This document shows, one piece after another, positions 1 through 10,865 of a DNA stretch of 36,732 nucleotides; position 1 is the first letter of the stretch; each line of letters opens with the position of its first letter. The notes under the pieces are model-generated. The model ran no database searches and had not been told where the DNA came from. It saw nothing but the letters and a program-made list of their open reading frames with translations. The stretch is from Mycoemilia scoparia (lineage: Eukaryota; Kickxellomycota; Kickxellomycetes; Kickxellales; Kickxellaceae): contig JANBPU010000161.1 in NCBI GenBank assembly GCA_027575805.1, positions 1 to 36,732 of the forward strand. Direction: 5' to 3'. A program made the translations under genes and the position numbers.

Positions 1-440
1 GAAAATAGCATTTTTCTGCCCTATCCTAAAATTTCCTTCATAGGACACAAGTCGCTCTATCAGCCTAAAGAACGTCAGTGCTAACAGCAGCACGGCCAGC
101 ATATGCCGTGCTTGTTGTGGATCATTAAGGAACACAAGACATTAAAAGCTGTATCAGCCATCAAAGGGCTTCCCCATCCACAACTCTAACAGTTACAACG
201 ACTATTGGACTTACATGCCATTGCTCCCCCCCCCCCCCCTTTTATTTAAGAATAATGTTACAAATGCAAACAATATTATTTTGTTTCAGCAAATGCTTGG
301 AAACACAGGATGGTCCATATGTGTGTGTGGCTTGTTTGTTTTGAGTATTCGCTGGATCCAATTGGCTTTGGATGCCGCACTTGCAGTATTGGCAAAATGG
401 TTCGTCCAAAGTGTTTAACCAAGCCACGAATTGCCCATAT
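1..440. repeat. Dispersed ~440-bp repeat, copy 1 (cut by the window edge)
   Basis: This stretch is nearly the same as 14934-15378 in the same orientation. Both begin GAAAATAGCATTTTTCTGCC and share long identical blocks to the end, with scattered substitutions and small indels, among them a run of about 13 C near 228-240 that copy 2 lacks. Similarity stops at a CCATATGG palindrome (about 434-440). In copy 2 an inverted-repeat element starts exactly there. The left limit is unknown because the copy starts at base 1. Short frames are open on both strands in both copies. The minus-strand one has a CxxC and later H residues vaguely like a BED-type finger, but nothing decides which strand, if either, ever coded. 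Confidence 0.85.
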
Positions 441-727
441 GGTGTGATATCATTAGTGATCATGTTTGAAATAGAAATGGGGTTTAGAATTCAGGTGGAA
501 ATTTACTTTATTATGAATGCTTTTGATTTCAAATATATAATGAAATTAATAGCTATTGTAAGCAGAGTCATTGTTTTTTTTTCACAGGTGAATAAGCTAA
601 GCAGCAATGGGTTTGATCTATATATTAATAATTCATACAAATCAAGGTTACATATATAGTTCACATGTAATAAAGCATTTCTGAGTCAAAACTAGTACAG
701 TATACAAAAGTTGGGTTAGTATTGATG

Positions 728-1580
728 TTAACTTGCCTTAAAGTGAAGTGACATTAGTGAAAATATCAGGCATTTGAGGTCTTGGATAAAGTAATAGAAT
801 ACACGCAATCCATCAGGATCATCACTTTCCTGGATTTCAGCAAGCGATCCAATTTTTGATGTCTAGAAATATATATATATATATATATATCCAAAAGGTT
901 TAGCATTCGATTTTATCTGGCGTGATAGGAATACTTGAGTTTGTGTAATTTTACCTGGAAAGATATGTGCTGTCTACCAAATCTGATTTCTAGTTCCTGT
1001 CTTCCAGATTCATCTTTTTCTGGCCATTTAGCATCATCTTCTCTATTAAGTATTGTAAAAAACGCAAAGTAGCATAGTAACAATATTGATAAATTGGTTG
1101 TTATAAGACACATTCATTTACACATTTCAAATATTTGCTTACTTTAGGATTTCAGCATCATTTATAATCTTTTTGATTTGGTCAATTATGGTCTGGCTAA
1201 GACATGCTATACATTTTAATCAATAGATTTGTCAGATACCAGTTATAATAGCAGTTGTTGGCATACACTGAATTTTATCATTGTTAACTCTCTATTCGTA
1301 AAGAAATACCTTTCTAGTGATTATTTACCTTGCTTTCGAATCATGCCATCTTTTCTGTATGATGTGTTATTTGCGTATCTTAGTAAACCATCGCCGTTAA
1401 CTTCAAACTCTATGAATTCATGACCAAACCTTCCAACATGCCCTGAGCTTCATACATTCGAAAAACACAAACACCATATTAACATGTTTTATGCTTACTT
1501 GGTTATGCAAATAGGAGTTGTACATTTTAATGTTTTGATACTTACTAATAGCGTAGATAAAATTTAGAATCGACACTCAT
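728..1580 (-). CDS. MAGO: Mago nashi homologue, exon junction complex core subunit
   Basis: Five exons on the minus strand: 1546-1580, 1329-1447, 1143-1206, 955-1042, 728-862; every junction is GT-AG and keeps frame. The product is 146 aa, the usual Mago length. Recognisable family segments in order: [20 protein letters not shown] at the N-terminus, [17 protein letters not shown], then [31 protein letters not shown] and [18 protein letters not shown] near the end. Mago pairs with Y14 (RBM8A) in the nuclear exon junction complex, which marks spliced mRNA. The C-terminus ends HFKAS instead of the common HFKIKPI. An AT dinucleotide run fills the 3' end of the last intron. The gene is invisible to a single-exon ORF search because its exons are only 35-135 nt. 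Identity is very secure; exact splice sites are read by eye. Confidence 0.96.
869..890. repeat. (AT)n microsatellite in the last Mago intron
   Basis: About ten AT units lie just upstream (in gene sense) of the acceptor of Mago exon 5, so the repeat takes the place of the usual pyrimidine tract, leaving only TTTCTAG before the exon. Confidence 0.9.
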
Positions 1581-2230
1581 TTTATGACTTATTCGGTATA
1601 ACCTCCCCCTGGATATACAATAAATAGTTACGAGCTCTAAAGGACCTTTGACAAATTTTAAATTGCTGCCAGTTTTTGTTTACTTGTTTACATGGTTAAA
1701 GCAGGAGTCTTATGGGATTATAACTTGATTAGTGATCAATCATGATAAAATTTATTTTTTCAAAAACCTTTTTGTGACTATTAGCTATACAGTTTTTTCT
1801 CTGTAGTGACTTTGTAGGCTCAAGGCCCAAATGGCCTTCTAACTAAATCACTATTGTTTATGGTGGCTGTGCTAGTTCATTGTTATAATGTTTTTATATA
1901 TATTGTTTTAATGTTTGGATAACGGCCTATTTTGCTAGATATATGAATCATAGAATAGTGGCCATATAGAAATTTTCTCTATAAAGAGGCAGATGTTAGC
2001 TCTACCATATAATACTACACAGAGTTATTTTATTCTTTACTTTTCTTGAGCTTTATCATCTTCTAGAGTTAGAAGACCTTACCTAGTCACAGCCTTTTTA
2101 TCCCCCCAAATCTATTTCTCCTCTTCTTAATTTTACTTTATTTCATTATATTATCATCTATAAAACCCATATAAAAAATCCATATATTATAAAAACCCCA
2201 AAACATTATTTCTCTTATTATTTACTAGCC
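1581..2230. other. Divergent intergenic region between Mago and the ORF at 2231
   Basis: AT-rich and without a supported gene. It should hold the Mago promoter on the left. On the right are a pyrimidine-rich stretch (about 2090-2150) and two TATA-like strings (2159-2165 and 2170-2178) before the ATG at 2231. Confidence 0.6.
2159..2178 (+). promoter_or_regulatory. TATA-like core promoter candidate
   Basis: Two TATAAAA-type strings lie 53-72 bases before the ATG at 2231, after a C/T-rich tract. This is a reasonable core promoter, but such strings are common in AT-rich DNA. Confidence 0.35.
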
Positions 2231-2629
2231 ATGACTGATATTTCTTCTTTGCCCAAGGACAAGGCCACCTCTGAAACTATACCAGCTGCTGAACAAGCAA
2301 ACTACAACATCTCTCTTCTTGAGTTGCGACCATACAAACGAGAAAATGTCGGTTCCCATCTGATCACCGTAACCAAGCTCGTTATGGCCAGGAGAGTACT
2401 ACTGTGGGGGACCAAGTGGGGACACCTAGTGTTGCAATTTTCTTTTTTTGCTGACTTAATAACCAGCGATGCTATAAACTATGTCTCTCTGATGATCAGA
2501 AATACCACAAATAAAGGTAGCATCTTTCAAAGCTCTAGATTTTTGCCCAATTTCATTGAAGTTAAGCCATTAATAAACAAACTGAAAAGTGGCTATAAAG
2601 TAAATTGCTATTCAGTTCCAAAAATCTAG
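2231..2629 (+). CDS. Hypothetical ORF or first exon, unrecognised
   Basis: An ATG-started ORF of 132 codons follows a plausible promoter. The N-terminal half (MTDISSLPKDKATSETIP and onward to about residue 46) has ordinary codon use and looks coding. The second half is richer in hydrophobic and low-complexity residues and may be intronic: a C/T tract, a CTGAC branch-like motif and AATAACCAG lie at about 2437-2465, a good 3' splice site, with weak donors upstream near 2368-2400. An open plus-strand frame without ATG at about 2776-2905 could be a later exon. I do not recognise the protein. It could be a degraded gene or a multi-exon gene I cannot assemble. Confidence 0.3.
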   Translation: MTDISSLPKDKATSETIPAAEQANYNISLLELRPYKRENVGSHLITVTKLVMARRVLLWGTKWGHLVLQFSFFADLITSDAINYVSLMIRNTTNKGSIFQSSRFLPNFIEVKPLINKLKSGYKVNCYSVPKI

Positions 2630-2784
2630 TGATACGAAATCAATTTGGCTACTGATTCATCGTATTATAAAGTTAGTACTTCAATGCTACTGGTAATCTT
2701 TTGGTAACAGCATTTATAGCAAAACAATTTGCTTCAAAATGTGCTTTGTTTATCATTTGCTATAGGGATTTTTGATGTGCTTAG

Positions 2785-2982
2785 TTAAAGTCTTGAAAGA
2801 AGGAAAACCAATCCACCGTTTTCTTCAATATACGGCCGGATTCTGGGATCACTTATGTCTACAGTTTGTACTACAGTCTTATCTTTTTTGTTCAGAATAT
2901 AGTTAAAATGGTTTACTGGCAGTTTGGAATGAATGACTGGAGATAGTGTGGAAACATTTGGACAGACCATATACGTGGTCAT
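2785..2982 (-). CDS. Small hypothetical ORF, unrecognised
   Basis: This is a 65-codon ATG-started frame, ending in a protein-like stretch (ISDPRIRPYIEENGGLVFL). An overlapping plus-strand frame is also open (LKEGKPIHRFLQYTAGFWDH within it), so strand and reality are both unsure. No signal peptide or known domain is visible. It could be the last exon of a broken gene. Confidence 0.2.
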   Translation of the reverse strand: MTTYMVCPNVSTLSPVIHSKLPVNHFNYILNKKDKTVVQTVDISDPRIRPYIEENGGLVFLLSRL

Positions 2983-3984
2983 GTTTTAAATGATATGTCA
3001 ATCAATTCAAGAATAAGGAAAAGTGTTTTGAAAATGATAGTTGTCAGAGACCAAGTGAATATTGACTCTTTTATTATCCTCAAGTACATTTCTTTATACA
3101 ATACCAACACCTTATTTCATTATATATATAGATAGAGAGAAAGCGTGTGTGTGTGACAAGCACCAGATTCAAATGATATACAATAAATAACTTTTGTCTA
3201 TCAGCCACATGTTAGATGCTGAATATTATTCCGAAAACAGGGGTGATAATTTTTGAAGTGTGACTTTTGGAGACCAATAATTATAGGGGAAATCATAGCC
3301 AAATGGGTGTCCAATTTTACTAGTAAATATTCACCCTTCAAAAATTATACCCCATAGTCGCAGGTTTTAAAGATTCAATTGTCAGGATTACCTATACATC
3401 AGTCCCTTCATTTTCCAGTGAATACTTTATAATAATTTACTTGATTTCTAGGAAAAAACATGGTGGTTCTCCAGCTTCAATAGGAACTTGGTGGTTTTGA
3501 GGTGGTTATAATATATATGTATGTATGTGAAAAATCACTCTAAAACATATTTGGCTTGAATGACCAAGTGTTGCGGCTACTATTACCACCACTACTGCAT
3601 TAACAAATATTGCTCTTCTATTTCAATTTTCTATATATTGGAAAAAATTTACCAGCTCTTGCTCCATATATAAATATACAGATATTGAAATTATTGCTGC
3701 TACCTTTTCATTGACTGACTGGCTACTCCAATCAGATTCTCTTTATCCCTACCCGAATTTTAATATCGAGCGCCTTTTTACGAGGCATACAAGTATGCTA
3801 CTGTCAGTGCAAGCTAGAATGAAGAATAAATGAAGTGGCTGATAAATTCAGTTTAATAATTTTTATTATTAAAGCGCATACAACAAAAAGACAAATAAAA
3901 CAATAATATTAATGTTATAATCCTTGGTCCCTTCTCTGGAGCCCTGTATGCGGCGTTGTTTGGAATAGTATTTACATGAACTTA
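2983..3984. other. Intergenic region with one MITE-like element
   Basis: Apart from the inverted-repeat element at 3239-3356 and short GT, GA and TATG runs, I see no gene. The right end would be the 3' region of the secreted-protein gene. Confidence 0.55.
3239..3356 (+). mobile_element. MITE-like inverted-repeat element, copy a
   Basis: It runs from GGGTGATAATTTTTGAAG to CACCCTTCAAAAATTATACC, imperfect terminal inverted repeats of the family described at 15373-15496. The core keeps the family's ATTATAGGGGAAATC and AGCCAAATGG blocks. It has no coding capacity. Confidence 0.8.
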
Positions 3985-4434
3985 TTAGCTAGTACCTGAT
4001 TCTTTTTCCATCCTAAGTGATTCTGTAATAACCTGGAGAACAAAGTACTGGGAAATCTCCTTGTCATTTGGTGTGCCAACAATCAGTTGAAGGGTTTTAT
4101 AAATATGGGCGGTATACTTGTAAAAATCTTCCTTGATATCATCGCTGGTAACATCAAGTTTCCGAAGCTCCTCAAGCGCCTCGAATGCAGGGACAAGAAT
4201 CTCGTCCTGTTCGGGAGTAAGGACTGGCAGCCTGGCATTTTCCAAGTCGGACAGTCCTAGGCCATGTGGATAATTCTGTGCCTCAGGATTAGGGTTGTCT
4301 TCCGCATTGGGGTCGCCATCCTCCTCATTATCTACAGCAGCAGGAGCTACGATATCGTCGGCATCAATGCTTGATGCAAGGCAAAGAATCGATGCACCAA
4401 GTAGAGCAAACAGTATGGCCCAGGCAAGTTTCAT
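3985..4434 (-). CDS. Small secreted protein, paralogue of 13272-13967
   Basis: Single-exon, 149 aa. Residues 1-20 form a signal peptide (short basic start, hydrophobic core, cut after about LASS). Residues 24-58 are acidic, rich in D, E, N and P. Residues 68-143 are a predicted helical domain beginning LPVLTPEQ, with IVGTPNDKEI and VITESL near the end. The same landmarks (LPxLTPEQ, IVGTxND, F..QVI) occur with the same spacing in the secreted protein at 13272-13967, so the two are paralogues. The mature part has no cysteine, which excludes hydrophobins and most disulfide-rich effectors. A TATA box sits upstream at 4488-4496. I do not recognise the family; a cell-wall or surface role is only a guess from secretion. 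Confidence 0.8.
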   Translation of the reverse strand: MKLAWAILFALLGASILCLASSIDADDIVAPAAVDNEEDGDPNAEDNPNPEAQNYPHGLGLSDLENARLPVLTPEQDEILVPAFEALEELRKLDVTSDDIKEDFYKYTAHIYKTLQLIVGTPNDKEISQYFVLQVITESLRMEKESGTS

Positions 4435-4487
4435 TATTGGGATGCTGTGGACAGTTTTTGTAAATATTAAATGATAGAAAATCCAAT

Positions 4488-4496
4488 CTTTATATA
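4488..4496 (-). promoter_or_regulatory. TATA box of the secreted-protein gene
   Basis: TATATAAAG on the minus strand lies about 55 bases before the ATG at 4434, a normal spacing for a short 5' leader. Confidence 0.55.
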
Positions 4497-5163
4497 GAGT
4501 TAGGTGATGAAAGCAAGAAAAGTACTAGATGTACAAAACGTCCCAGATTTAAGGAAGCCTGGTGCCAAGGGATATTTCACGCAGCAGAGTAATATTTCAA
4601 ATGATGACCACCAAACAACAGAAGCCAAAAAGCCAAGAAAGAATAGCCATCCATGGAAATTCTATCATCCTGGCTGGCAATAATCGTTCGTAGCCAGTTG
4701 GCGATTGATCCGTTGGTATTTGTTTTGACGTAATTTTTAAAACAGCCAGTAGTAGTAGAAGAAGAGCCAGCTCATATCTTTCTGTTCTCCATAGAGAGTT
4801 TCAGTACACCACCACCATGTACTTGCACAAAGTTGCAAGGTTATTCAATGGTATATTAAATATGGCCGTAATATACATCTACTGCTCTTATTATACTTTT
4901 CAGCAGAAAGATTACAAGCGCCTCTAGAATTTGACTTATACGTTTGTTACTAGGTATTGTTGCAACCAGTAGCAGCTACTTTGAACTACTATTTCAAGGT
5001 GTTTGAAGGGTCTAGTGTCCTCTTGCTATGGCCAATTTATTTATTCTTTTTGGTTTAGTGACCAGCTGCATAAAATATTTTATTCGTTTTCATTCTTTCC
5101 AATATATATTTGCATATTTATTTGGGCTTTTTGTTTTTTTTGCAGCATCACTGTAATAGAGAG

Positions 5164-5208
<45 letters not shown>

Positions 5209-6338
5209 GCCAGTATGGAGGTCCGAAGTCCCCGTTGTTTTCTTTAGTTCTTCTCACATGCTGAACAAGGGCTCCATATACAGGGACACACGCTACTACA
5301 GACAAACAGCCAATTTCTCAAACAAGGTTGTCCCACACAATGGCATAAGCTAGCCAACTTGATATAGACAACTAACCATTTCGATACACACAATGGCTTT
5401 TCTATTTGAATGATAGTTGGGGTTTGCATAGCATTGCTTATCTCCACTGAGTCCAAAAAGTATTATGTGAGCTTTTGAAAACAGCAGTCACAAATCTTTA
5501 TAAGCTTGGCAAACTTGCTGATTATGGATGGACTGTGCTGCTGTTGATTGATATACCATATTTGGTACTAGCGGTATATGGCCAAACAAAGAACCAGCCA
5601 AATTGAATTTCAGTGTTGTGGAGTTGATGACGCCGATTAATGTTGATAACAGGGCAGAAGCTATTTGCGCTCTATTAAATGGCCATAAATCAGCTATCAA
5701 AACTCATCATGGCGCTTTAGACAGGGGCAAGAATACTAGCACCCAATGCTCGATAGGATGGTGGTGTATCATTTTGCGCTATCATGCATCCTGGTGATAA
5801 GGATCGTGCGTCTTAGAATGATAGCTGATTTACACAAAACCGAAATTGATCACCACAGAGCCTCACAGGCCCATTCCCACTGCTTAATTTTAGAAAGCAG
5901 TAAATACTGGAAGTTGTCTCTTGTCTCTATTGTGTTGTGCTCTGCTGGGCAGTTGCAGATTTCGGCTTCACAGACACACATGATGATACTGATATGTAAG
6001 TGCGAAAGTGCGAGAGAGATAAGGGGGAACGAAAATGGCACTCAGAAGACTAATGAATGGCAGTAACGCTGTGGCATATGGTCCCTCTATAAAAGGGTTG
6101 TAAATAGACTCAGGGGTTCTCCTCTTCCCAACAAGCAACTTTTCCTTTTTCAATTTTCTACTTGCTATATTTATTCTTTAGGCGATCTTGGCTACCATAA
6201 TATATAGAAGGGTAGCCGAACTTCCATTGCTGTTTTAGTGCCGCCTCTGCTGCTACCACCAAGATTATCTACTCCACACTACTTAGACCTATTCGTTTGT
6301 TTTATCGCGCCAGATATTCATCACTAGCAAATCGCAGT
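4497..6338. other. Long intergenic region upstream of BPL1
   Basis: No supported gene. Open frames here (for example 5603-5797 and 5746-6066 on +, 5488-5700 on -) start with non-ATG codons or look random, and overlap each other on both strands. The region contains a long GA tract (5157-5205). Its right end is C/T-rich and should carry the BPL1 promoter. Confidence 0.5.
5157..5205. repeat. (GA)n microsatellite
   Basis: About 49 bases of nearly pure GA with one GC interruption near 5166. GA tracts in fungal intergenic DNA often bind GAGA-like factors or exclude nucleosomes; no specific role is shown here. Confidence 0.9.
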
Positions 6339-8825
6339 ATGTCTTCTGGCTTCAACGTGCTTGTTTACAGCGGCGACGGGGCTGGCCCCGACTCTGCTAA
6401 ATTTGCCGTAAAGACCCTTCGAGCTTTCCTTGGTCACAGATATGCTGTCCGTGAGGTCGATTCCACAGTCTTGAAGAGCGAGCCATGGGAAGGCAGTACC
6501 GCCATGGTTGTGTTCCCTGGTGGCCGTGACTTGCCCTATGTCCGCGATATGGCTGGTGTTGGCATCGCCAGACTGAAGGACTGGGTCCACAAGGGTGGAC
6601 GCTACATCGGTTTTTGTGCTGGAGGCTATTTTGCCACCAGCTACTGTGAATTCGAGCCTGGAACTGACATGGAGGTTTTGGGGTTCCGTGAGCTCAAGTT
6701 CTATCCTGATGCTTGCCGCGGCACCACTTATCCCGGGTATGACTACAAGAGCGATAATGGTTCAAGGCCTGTGAGCGTCAAAGTCAACCGTGAGCTCTTC
6801 AAACAAATCAGTCCAAAAGAGGGAGAGCAGATTGCCGAAAGGTTTAACGTGTACTTTAATGGCGGCGGCTTTTTTATCAACGCACATGAGCTTAGTAAAG
6901 AGCCCGACCACAAAGTCGACATTTTGGCCGAGTACCCGCCTGATGTGCCTGATCCGTTGAACCGCCAGAGGATTATTACTGATGCTGTTGCTGTTGTTGG
7001 TTGCCATGTTGGGCGTGGGAGAGCCGTTCTCACAGGTATCCACCCCGAAGCAGTGACCGCAGATATGGATCCAGATTACTTTATCATGCCTCACAACCGC
7101 GACATGATCCCCAAGCTCAAGGAAACCGAGGAAGACAGGCTTCGTTTCTTGTACTTGATGCTCAGGTACCTTGGGCTCAGCCCTAAGCCCCCTGCCGAAG
7201 CTGCTATCTCCTTGGCACTTGCCGATGGTGTTCCTCTACAGACCCCAACCTTCCTGACATACACACCCTTGTCTGGCTCTGCACAGAACAGTACGGGCCA
7301 CAGCAGCATGGCTTCAGCTTTGGTTGGCGCCACTGACCCCGAAACCAGCAAATTCAAGGACTTGGAGGATTCCGTCCATGTCATCGATGTTAGAGACAAC
7401 GAGTCTGATCGCACTCTACTATCAAACTCGGTTCATGAATCTGGATCGAGCACCCCAACTGTCGTCATTTGCCCACCCAATGTTTATCCCGAAAAGTCGG
7501 CCACACCCAACTTTGAGCCCTCAAAGTGCGCTGAGCATCTAAAGGAGAAGGGTGTTCGCAACCTAGGATCCTGGATGATGTATACTGACACCACAACCTC
7601 GACTCAGTCATTCCTTGAGAAGTAAGTAAAAAGCCATCACAAGACACATGCTACTTTGGAGCGTGACTATAAATTACTTATCCATACATATGTTAATATT
7701 GTACAATGCCCCCTAATCTTTGTAAACTATGAAACAGATCACTCATGCAATCTTTCAGAAGGAATTCCTTCTCCACATCCAAGAATTCATCTGCCCAAAG
7801 CTATCTGTATTTGTTTTTGGCGACGGTATTAAGCTTATTTTTGTATCTTTTGTACTTTTTGTATTCTGGCACAGAAACCTCAAGTTTCAGCGTCTTTGCC
7901 CGAATGGGCTAGTCAACGTTGCTAGCCATCAAACCTCCGCCCGTGGCCGAGGTGGCAATGTCTGGGTTTCTCCAGCTGGTTGTTTGCAGTTCACTACTTT
8001 AATAAGGCATCCTATTTCTCCAACGCACTCTGTTGTATTTATCCAGTATTTGATGGGTCTTGCTGTGGTTGAGGCGGTCCGATCTCGACCCGGCTATGAG
8101 CAAGTTCCATTGCGTTTGAAGTGGCCCAACGACATATATGCAAAGAACCTTTGTGATATATCTGAGGATGATAGTTCATCATCATCATCATCATCATCAT
8201 CTTCATTGATGTTTAATGGGCATAGCAATGGTTATAATGGAAGAGAGAGAAGTCCTATTAATCCTAAAGGATATGTAAAGATTGGTGGGGTCTTGGTAAC
8301 TTCCTCTGTTGAAAATGGCGAGTTTGTGCTTCTTATTGGCACTGGTGTAAATACAAACAACCCATTGCCAACAACATCCATCAATCATGTTATTGATGCA
8401 TACAACGTTGCAAACCGTACTAGTCTAGAGAAAATTTCAATGGAAGATATGCTTGCATCGACTTTGCATGCCTACGAAAGGTTATATGCTCGCTTTATGA
8501 TGAAAGGGATGGAGTCCATTTTGGATTTGTATCATCAAAGGTGGCTACACAGGTAATTGCTTTATTCGTTTAAATTGTATTGGTTGTTGATGCCGCCAGC
8601 ACACTATACTGATATTTTTTATCCTATGGGTTTATTTATAGCGATCAAGTAGTGTCCCTAAAAGAACAAAATTATAGAAAGGTCAGAGTAACAGGAATTG
8701 CTCCCGATTCTGGCATGCTGGTCACAGAGGCCATTGACCAACCCGGATTAATATTCACTCTACAACCTGACGGAAACAGCTTCGATATGATGAATGGTCT
8801 TATTGGTCGCAAAACTCAAAAGTAA
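6339..8825 (+). CDS. BPL1: Biotin-protein ligase (holocarboxylase synthetase)
   Basis: Three exons: 6339-7621, 7875-8552, 8642-8825, giving 714 aa (yeast Bpl1 is about 690). The enzyme makes biotinyl-AMP and attaches biotin to a lysine of acetyl-CoA and pyruvate carboxylases. Residues about 1-280 are the fungal BPL_N domain, a glutamine-amidotransferase-like fold with the elbow GFCAGGYFA. The catalytic domain spans about 415-650: biotin/AMP loop GRGRGGNVWVSP (from about 451), KWPNDIY (510-516), and YVKIGGVLV with the conserved lysine near 563. The C-terminal domain carries LQPDGNSFDMMNGLI. A run of 11 serines (about 528-538), encoded by a TCA repeat, sits in a loop. The start is the first ATG; an upstream in-frame TTG at 6297 is not a credible start. 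The gene converges on the transporter at 8989, 163 bases away. Confidence 0.96.
8178..8204 (+). repeat. (TCA)n microsatellite inside BPL1 exon 2
   Basis: The tandem TCA run codes for a polyserine loop between the KWPNDIY and VKIGG motifs. Length changes by whole units would keep frame. Confidence 0.9.
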
Positions 8826-8988
8826 AATTATCAAAAACCATGCTAACTAAAAAAAACACATTAATAGCAAAATAGCCATTGGCAAGATTAAAAATTAAAA
8901 CCAAAAAACATTGCTATTATTAATACTAAAAATACTACTACTACTACTACTATTAGTCTCAATATGAATATTAAACAATTTGTGGTTA

Positions 8989-10865
8989 CTATTCTTTGGC
9001 AAATAAATTCCTTCTGTATAAAATACGACTTGTGAATATTAATAGTGTACCCAGTGCTAAATAGCTGCCACTATACATAATCAATGGAAGATAGTTTTGG
9101 TCACCAGATGATGCAGCAGTTTGTTTGAGCAAAGCTCCTGCAACTGGACCTCCAAGGAAGACAGCAAATGAAGATACAGTAAATATGACTCCGTTCCATT
9201 GGGACAATACTTCGGCACCTAAATTTCAGTATAGCGTATAAGACAAGATAAGTTGGTTATTGCATAATGCTTGTGCATCTATATGGCACCAATTTGAAGA
9301 ATGACAATACTTACCAAAGAGCTTTGATGTTGCCATGGTCAAAAGTGTCCAAAAGCCACCACTGGCGATACCGTATATAAGCCCAAAAACGATTTCCAGC
9401 CCAAAACTGGTGGCAAAGGGCCAAATAGCAAAGATACAGACTGCACAAACGGTATTAACAGCGACAAATGTGTTCAGGATACCAAAGTGGTCAGCAACGA
9501 CTCCCATTATTAGTCGGCCAATTCCAGATGCTGCGTTCATCAGGGCAATCAGGATCGAGCTTTTTTGAGGAGTTAGGCCATATTGGACAGCATAAGCTAT
9601 ATAAGAATTATAATTCCATCTTGTTAGATATTATGGTGATATTCAATGGCGTCGTCAGCTATACAGTGCCAGGTGTTTTGGAACTTACTTGGTAGGTATG
9701 AATACGGAATTATATATCCAGCAATAACAGAAAATGTGGAAAAGCAGTAGGCCAGACGATAGGGCGTCTTGAGCAAACTCCACTCTATACTCTTCTTGGT
9801 CTCTGGTTCTCTGTTGAGGTTGTTGGATTTAGGAGTCTCTAACACATTTCCCTTGATTTGTGAGAGCGAAGCATCTCCGCCCAAGCTACCACTTTCTACT
9901 AGAGTTATTTCTCTTGAGAACACTGTTGGTGCCGGCGAATTGGCTTTCTCATCTTTGTCTTCGGCTTGTGTAGAGTCAGGTCTAGACAAGAGGATGCTGG
10001 AAACACCACAAATAACAAATGTATAGATAGCCGTGATTCGAAGCATACCAGGAAGAGCAAGGCTTGGGATTGATAGCAGTTTCTCAGTAATTGGTGCCAT
10101 TATCAGTCCTCCAGCTCCTCCACCAGCTACTGCGATGCCAGTAACCAGGCCTGCTCGCTTCCCAGAAAAGAATAATGCAGGGGTTGTCACACCTGGAATG
10201 TAAATTGTACAACATCCAGCACCAACGAGTATACTTTGGCAAAGGCAGAATTGCCATGGCTATGTAACAATAAAAGAAAAAGACATTTCAAGATATTATT
10301 TCACTATTATTATTATTATCATTATTATTATTGCTATTAGTCACAATAGTCAAGGGTGTTTACTTACTTTGTGACTGAACGAAGCCAGGATTTGTCCAAG
10401 GGCGATAGAAGTTGTGCCAACTAGCCCCGTATATCTGACAGAGATCTTTTTTATCAATATACCAGCAAATATTCCCGAAAAGAGCGAGAAAAAGAATTGA
10501 AGAGTACCAATCCAATCCAGCATCATCATGGTTTTCTTGTCTGCGTTCTTGAACATGGTATTGACCATGTATTCTTGCTGGATGCCCCAGGTGTGAATGG
10601 TGCCACTGGAGAATCCGGACAGTATGAAGCAGCATGCCAAGACGATATAGCGATAATATTTGAGCTTGTATAGAGAGTTGAAGAGGCCAATGTTGGTGAA
10701 TTTTCTGGCTAGTTTCTGGATTCGGGACTCGGGGTTGACGGCCTGAAGAGCTTGGAAAGTTGCTGCGGATGTTGAATCCTGGGGACTCTCATCATCAACG
10801 TGACTATTGTTATGGATTGTACTATAGCGACTAAAATCTCGGAATTGATTAGCCTGATCTGACAT
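8989..10865 (-). CDS. MFS monocarboxylate-transporter-like protein (MCH family), intron-containing
   Basis: Four exons on the minus strand: 10368-10865, 9689-10259, 9315-9596, 8989-9218, giving 526 aa. It is a twelve-helix major facilitator of the SLC16/MCH type. The N-terminal tail is polar. Helix 1 ends SGTIHTWGIQQEY, the MCT region-1 equivalent, and RAGLVTGIAVAGGGAGGLI is the helix 4-5 region. A cytoplasmic loop of about 60 residues splits the two halves; the second half includes NAASGIGRLIMGVVADHFG, and the protein ends LFAKE. The paralogue at 16151-17692 matches throughout. Substrate cannot be read; fungal MCH proteins include riboflavin and other carboxylate or vitamin carriers. The start is chosen at MSDQAN; an in-frame ATG at 11024 would add 53 residues with an odd hydrophobic stretch. 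Confidence 0.9.
10302..10340. repeat. (ATT)n-type microsatellite in a transporter intron
   Basis: An interrupted ATT/TAT repeat lies wholly inside the first intron (10260-10367) of the transporter gene. Confidence 0.8.

Noticed and set aside
215..463. BED-finger-like minus-strand and hydrophobic plus-strand ORFs in the 440-bp repeat
   Set aside because: Both strands are open in both repeat copies, substitutions do not favour either frame, and the pattern is too short to call a transposase remnant.
5590..5640. Tetraspanin-like string FQCCGVDDAD on the plus strand
   Set aside because: The frame is closed by stops on both sides, no donor follows, and no set of transmembrane exons surrounds it; a chance match.
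6297..6338. N-terminal extension of BPL1 starting at TTG 6297, which would give a basic, presequence-like leader
   Set aside because: The codon is TTG, not ATG. The first in-frame ATG at 6339 fits the family start. A mitochondrial form through a non-AUG start cannot be supported from sequence alone.
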